A stretch of DNA of 64,000 bases from Betaproteobacteria bacterium (GTDB taxonomy: Bacteria > Pseudomonadota > Gammaproteobacteria > Burkholderiales > JAEUOS01): the NCBI GenBank assembly GCA_028292405.1, contig JAQGMJ010000043.1, forward strand, positions 62,001 through 126,000, written 5' to 3'. The notes beneath the pieces were generated by a model. It saw only the letters and a program-made list of their open reading frames with translations, did not search any database and was not told the DNA's origin. A program made the translations under genes and the position numbers. Of the stretch, positions 60,615 to 64,000 are shown one piece after another; position 1 is the stretch's first letter, and each line of letters begins with the position of its first letter.

Positions 60615-63600
60615 ATGAACGTGATCGACGAGATCGATCACGAAATCGAGGCCGTGCCGCCCCGTGTGCGACGCGGATTGTGGGGCCTGTTCGTGGTGCT
60701 GGAGTGGCTGTTCTGGGGCGTGTTTTTCCTCTTCGCCCTGTCGGTGCTGGCGCTGCGCTTCGTGATTTTGCCGCACGTGGAGAACTACCGGCCGGATATC
60801 GAGTCGGCGCTGACGCGCGTGCTCGGCGCGCCGGTGTCGATCGGCGCGATCGCCGCCGGCTGGCAGGGCCTGCGTCCGGAGCTCGACCTTGCCGATGTCA
60901 AGGTGCTCGATGCCAACGGCCGCCCCGCGCTGGTGCTGCCGTCGGTGTCGATCGCGGTGTCGTGGTGGTCGGTGCCGCGCAGTGCACTGCGCCTGCATGA
61001 GTTGGACGTCTACGGCGCCGATCTGGATATCCGCCGCCTGAAGAACGGCAAGCTGTTGATCGGCGGCATCGAACTCAAGTCGGGCACCGATGAGGGCGGT
61101 TCGGACTGGATTCTGTCGCAGCGGCGCATCGCCATCCGCAATTCGCGCCTGCGCTGGAACGACGAGATGCGCAACGCGCCCGAACTGGTGCTCGACAACA
61201 TCAGCCTGGCGCTGGAAAACAACGGCCAGCGCCACCGCTTCGGCCTGACCGCCGATCCGCCGCACGGGCTGGCTTCGCGCCTGGACATACGCGCCGACCT
61301 GCACGGCAGGAGCCTGAACGAGTTGCGCGCGTGGGAAGGCGAGGTCTACACCGACCTGGCTTACATCGACCTGGCTGCCTGGCGCGCCTGGCTGGATTAT
61401 CCCGCCGACGTGCAGGCAGGGGCCGGCGGGGTGCGCGCCTGGGCCGGTTTCAGGGGCGACCGGCTGGACCATTTCACCGCCGACGTTTCACTTACCAAGG
61501 CGGCGGTGCGCCTGCGCGCCGATCTGCCGGTACTGGAACTGGCGCGGGTCAGCGGCCGGCTGTCGGCGCGCGAGATCGCCACCGGCGGGCTGGGATTCGG
61601 ATTCCTGCGTTTCGGCCAGAAGACCGTCACCGGCTTCGAGGTCAGCGGCAAGCAGGTGGCGCTGGCCACGCCGGCCGGCCTGGCGCTGACGCCGGCCGAC
61701 TTCAGCATCAAGACCACCTCGGCGCACGAGAAGGAGCCGCAGCGCGTCGAGATGCAGGCCAATTCGCTGGACCTGGAAATCCTCGCGCGCCTGGTCGAGC
61801 ATCTGCCGCTGGATGCGCAGGTGCGCAATGCCCTGCAGCAGTACAACCCGCGCGGCTCGATCTACGACTTCCGCCTGGCGTGGAACGGCCAGTTTTCACA
61901 GCCGCAGTCGTATACCGCGCGCGGGCGCTTTTTCAACCTTGCGCTGGACGCGCACGAGCAACTGCCGGGTTTTTCCGGGCTTTCCGGTTCGGTCGACGCC
62001 AACGAAAAGGGCGGCTCGATGTACCTCGCCAGCAAGGGCGTCTCGCTGCTGCTGCCGGCGGTATTCGAAGACCCCAAGCTCGATCTCGACAACCTGAACG
62101 CCCAGGCGAAGTGGACTTTCCCCAACGACCGCCTGGAACTGGGCCTCGACAACGTGGCCTTCAGCAATGCGGATGCCGCCGGCACCATATCAGGCACCTA
62201 TCGCGCCGTGCCCGGCACTTCCGGCTATGTCGACCTGCGCGGCCACCTCGACCGTGCCGACGCCAAGCGGGTATACCGCTACATGCCGCTGTCGACCGGC
62301 GCGCATACCCGGGTCTGGCTGAAGGACGCGATCGACGAGGGCGGCGCCGACGACGTGCGCCTGACCCTGCGCGGCAACCTACGCGACTTTCCCTACCTCG
62401 ACCGCAAGCTGGGCCTGTTCCGCGTTGCGGTGAAGATGCGCGATATCGGGCTGGTCTACTCGGAAGGCTGGCCGCGCATCGAGAAGATCCGCGGCGACCT
62501 GATCTTCGAAGGCAATTCGCTGGAACTGCATACCCAGAGCGCCACCACCCGCGGCACCAAGCTGACCAAGGTCGACGTGCGTATCCCCGACCTGAGTTCG
62601 CATCCGCACATGCTGGAAGTGCAGGGCGCTTCGGAAGGGACGACCGCGGCATTTCTCGATTTCGTCGCCGTCAGCCCGGTGGACCGCTATATCGACGGGT
62701 TTACCCAGACCTTGCGCGGCACCGGCACCGGCAAGCTGGCGATCAAGCTCGCCATGCCGATCGAGGAATCGTCGAAAATCAAAATCACCGGGCAATACCA
62801 GTTCATTGCCGCCGACCTGAAGCTGGATGACGGCCTGCCGCAACTGGGCAAGGTCAACGGCGTGCTCGATTTCAACGAAAAGGGCGTGACCTTCAAGAAC
62901 CTGCGCGGCGAGGCCCTGGGCGGCAATTTCGTGCTCAACGGCGGCTCGCGCGGCGACGGCGGCATGCTGCTCAGCGCGCAGGGCAATTTCACCGCGCCGG
63001 GCCTGCGCAGCTGGCTTACCGAACCGGCGCTGGCCAAGGTGTCCGGCGGCGCGCCCTGGCGCGCGGCGATCAATCTGCGCAAGCGGGGGTCGGAGATCAC
63101 CGTCGATTCCACCCTGGCCGGCGTGGCGGTTGACCTGCCGGCGCCGTTCGCCAAGACGGCGGCCGAGGCGATGCCGATGAAAATCGTCAAGACCAGCCTG
63201 CCGACGCGCGGCGAAGACGAGATGGCGATTACCATCGACCGCGTCGGCAGCATGCGCCTGCAGCGCCGGCCCGAGGGCGACACCATGGTGCTGGCGCGCG
63301 GCGCCGCCGGCATCGGCGACACCCTGCCGCCGCTGCCGCGCGCCGGCCTGGCGGTGAACCTGGCGGCACCGCGCATCGATGTGGACGAGTGGAAGCGCCG
63401 CCTGTTCGACGCACCTGCCGCCCCGGGCGCGCCGGCGCGGGCCAGTGCCGCCACCACGCTCAATATCGCCGCCCTTAATGTGCGCACCGAAACCTTGTCG
63501 GCCTACGGCCGCACCCTGCACCAGGTGAAGGTCAGCGGCGGTACCGATAGCGGGGCCTGGGCGCTGAACGTGAGTTCGAAAGAGGTCACCGGCGATATCA

Positions 63601-64000
63601 ACGTCCGCACCGCGTCGGCCACCGCGCAGGCGCGCTTCACCGCGCGTCTGAAAAACCTGGTGATCCCGCCGGGCGATGCGTCTGCGGTCGACAATGCGTT
63701 CGACCGTGCCGCCGACGACCTGCCGGCGATCGACCTGACGGCCGAAAACTTCGAGGCCAACAACAAAAAGTTCGGCAAGCTCACCCTGCTGGCGGAAAAC
63801 CAGGGCGGCGAGTGGGCCTTGCAAAAGGTCAGTCTGGACAATCCGGACGGCGTGCTCAACGGCTCCGGCGCCTGGCGGGTGCGCCAGCGCGGCGAGGCGA
63901 AGCGGCGTATCGACCTCAACTTCGACCTGGAGGCGAAAGACGTCGGCAAGCTGCTGGACCGCCTCGGTTTTGGCGGCGCCGTGCGCAACGGCAGCGGCAA
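60615..64000 (+). CDS. YhdP-family (DUF3971/AsmA-like) envelope protein, 3' end beyond window
   Basis: An open frame from ATG 60615, preceded by GAGGGG, to the window edge, at least 1128 codons. A single N-terminal helix (LWGLFVVLEWLFWGVFFLFALSVLAL) anchors a long periplasmic region of beta-rich AsmA-type repeats. The DUF3971 part (RLDHFTADVSLTKAAVRLRADLPVLELARVSGRLS and later SNADAAGTISGTYRAVPGTSGYVDLRGHLDRAD) is clear. The YhdP group (E. coli 1266 residues) spans the envelope and helps move phospholipids to the outer membrane. About 140 or more residues are missing on the right. The glnE neighbour supports the assignment. Confidence 0.93.
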   Translation, partial: MNVIDEIDHEIEAVPPRVRRGLWGLFVVLEWLFWGVFFLFALSVLALRFVILPHVENYRPDIESALTRVLGAPVSIGAIAAGWQGLRPELDLADVKVLDANGRPALVLPSVSIAVSWWSVPRSALRLHELDVYGADLDIRRLKNGKLLIGGIELKSGTDEGGSDWILSQRRIAIRNSRLRWNDEMRNAPELVLDNISLALENNGQRHRFGLTADPPHGLASRLDIRADLHGRSLNELRAWEGEVYTDLAYIDLAAWRAWLDYPADVQAGAGGVRAWAGFRGDRLDHFTADVSLTKAAVRLRADLPVLELARVSGRLSAREIATGGLGFGFLRFGQKTVTGFEVSGKQVALATPAGLALTPADFSIKTTSAHEKEPQRVEMQANSLDLEILARLVEHLPLDAQVRNALQQYNPRGSIYDFRLAWNGQFSQPQSYTARGRFFNLALDAHEQLPGFSGLSGSVDANEKGGSMYLASKGVSLLLPAVFEDPKLDLDNLNAQAKWTFPNDRLELGLDNVAFSNADAAGTISGTYRAVPGTSGYVDLRGHLDRADAKRVYRYMPLSTGAHTRVWLKDAIDEGGADDVRLTLRGNLRDFPYLDRKLGLFRVAVKMRDIGLVYSEGWPRIEKIRGDLIFEGNSLELHTQSATTRGTKLTKVDVRIPDLSSHPHMLEVQGASEGTTAAFLDFVAVSPVDRYIDGFTQTLRGTGTGKLAIKLAMPIEESSKIKITGQYQFIAADLKLDDGLPQLGKVNGVLDFNEKGVTFKNLRGEALGGNFVLNGGSRGDGGMLLSAQGNFTAPGLRSWLTEPALAKVSGGAPWRAAINLRKRGSEITVDSTLAGVAVDLPAPFAKTAAEAMPMKIVKTSLPTRGEDEMAITIDRVGSMRLQRRPEGDTMVLARGAAGIGDTLPPLPRAGLAVNLAAPRIDVDEWKRRLFDAPAAPGAPARASAATTLNIAALNVRTETLSAYGRTLHQVKVSGGTDSGAWALNVSSKEVTGDINVRTASATAQARFTARLKNLVIPPGDASAVDNAFDRAADDLPAIDLTAENFEANNKKFGKLTLLAENQGGEWALQKVSLDNPDGVLNGSGAWRVRQRGEAKRRIDLNFDLEAKDVGKLLDRLGFGGAVRNGSG

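Noticed and set aside
60508-60618. A 36-codon frame ending as ATGA on the yhdP-like start
   Set aside because: No ribosome site and Arg/Pro/Gly-rich random-looking product; one overlap alone is not enough to call a leader peptide.
62379-63824. A 481-residue minus-strand open frame
   Set aside because: Antisense to the yhdP-like gene, whose AsmA-type sequence is clear; the opposite frame is compositional noise.

Overview
The window looks like chromosomal DNA of a high-G+C betaproteobacterium, most likely in the order Burkholderiales. The grounds are a tripartite-tricarboxylate (Bug-type) binding protein, polyphosphate:AMP phosphotransferase, glnE divergent from a yhdP-like gene, a DUF2946/PCu(A)C/TonB-receptor copper cluster, a GbsR-type regulator with cydAB, and waaF near ilvE. 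No tRNA, rRNA, CRISPR array or intact insertion sequence was seen.

Region 1 (1 to about 11.5 kb) is visibly poorer in G+C than the rest: for example 27 G/C in 60 at 9601-9660 against 40 in 60 at 43201-43260. It carries a truncated hydrophilic ORF, a DUF3606 protein, an unknown small gene coupled to fdhD, and a compact minus-strand oxidase operon (coxII with fused cytochrome c, coxI, coxIII, a small membrane protein, a CtaG-type assembly factor and a three-heme cytochrome c), mostly joined by ATGA or GTGA overlaps. Divergent from it is an FdhF/YdeP-type molybdopterin oxidoreductase. The segment ends at a decayed, 5'-truncated formyl-CoA transferase gene (11.6-12.3 kb). I read it as an acquired or accessory respiratory segment.

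Region 2 (12.5-30.9 kb) holds housekeeping and accessory genes: a HAD phosphatase, an EAL-CBS-GGDEF protein, an MBL hydrolase, an outer-membrane barrel, a CbpA-like co-chaperone, a SRPBCC protein, a GlcG/HbpS-like protein, dienelactone hydrolase, Pap, an LprI-like protein, a methyltransferase, an EamA transporter, a VOC protein, a 3-hydroxyisobutyrate-dehydrogenase-like enzyme with a Lys/Ala tail, an EEP nuclease, a rubrerythrin-VIT1 gene split at a GTGA, and an FAD monooxygenase.

Region 3 (31-44 kb) is rich in respiration and metal genes: a GbsR-type regulator with a CIO-like cydAB, an EF-hand protein, a hydrolase/Bug pair, a copper operon (DUF2946, PCu(A)C, TonB receptor), and a complete modE-modABC-mop molybdate cluster. 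The Mo cluster and fdhD would supply the molybdoenzyme of region 1.

Region 4 (44-64 kb) contains a racemase, DUF3592 and secreted unknowns, a long minus-strand block (phosphomannomutase, YheT-like hydrolase, SnoaL-like, waaF, zf-CHCC, ilvE), a zinc-ribbon/HEAGH membrane protein coupled to a secreted partner, an MFS-AzlC-AzlD operon, phzF, glnE, and a yhdP-like gene running off the right edge.

Recurrent non-coding structure includes several strong hairpin terminators, a two-hairpin repeat behind two distant stop codons (16.3 and 47.0 kb), and a REP-like element at 30.9 kb.
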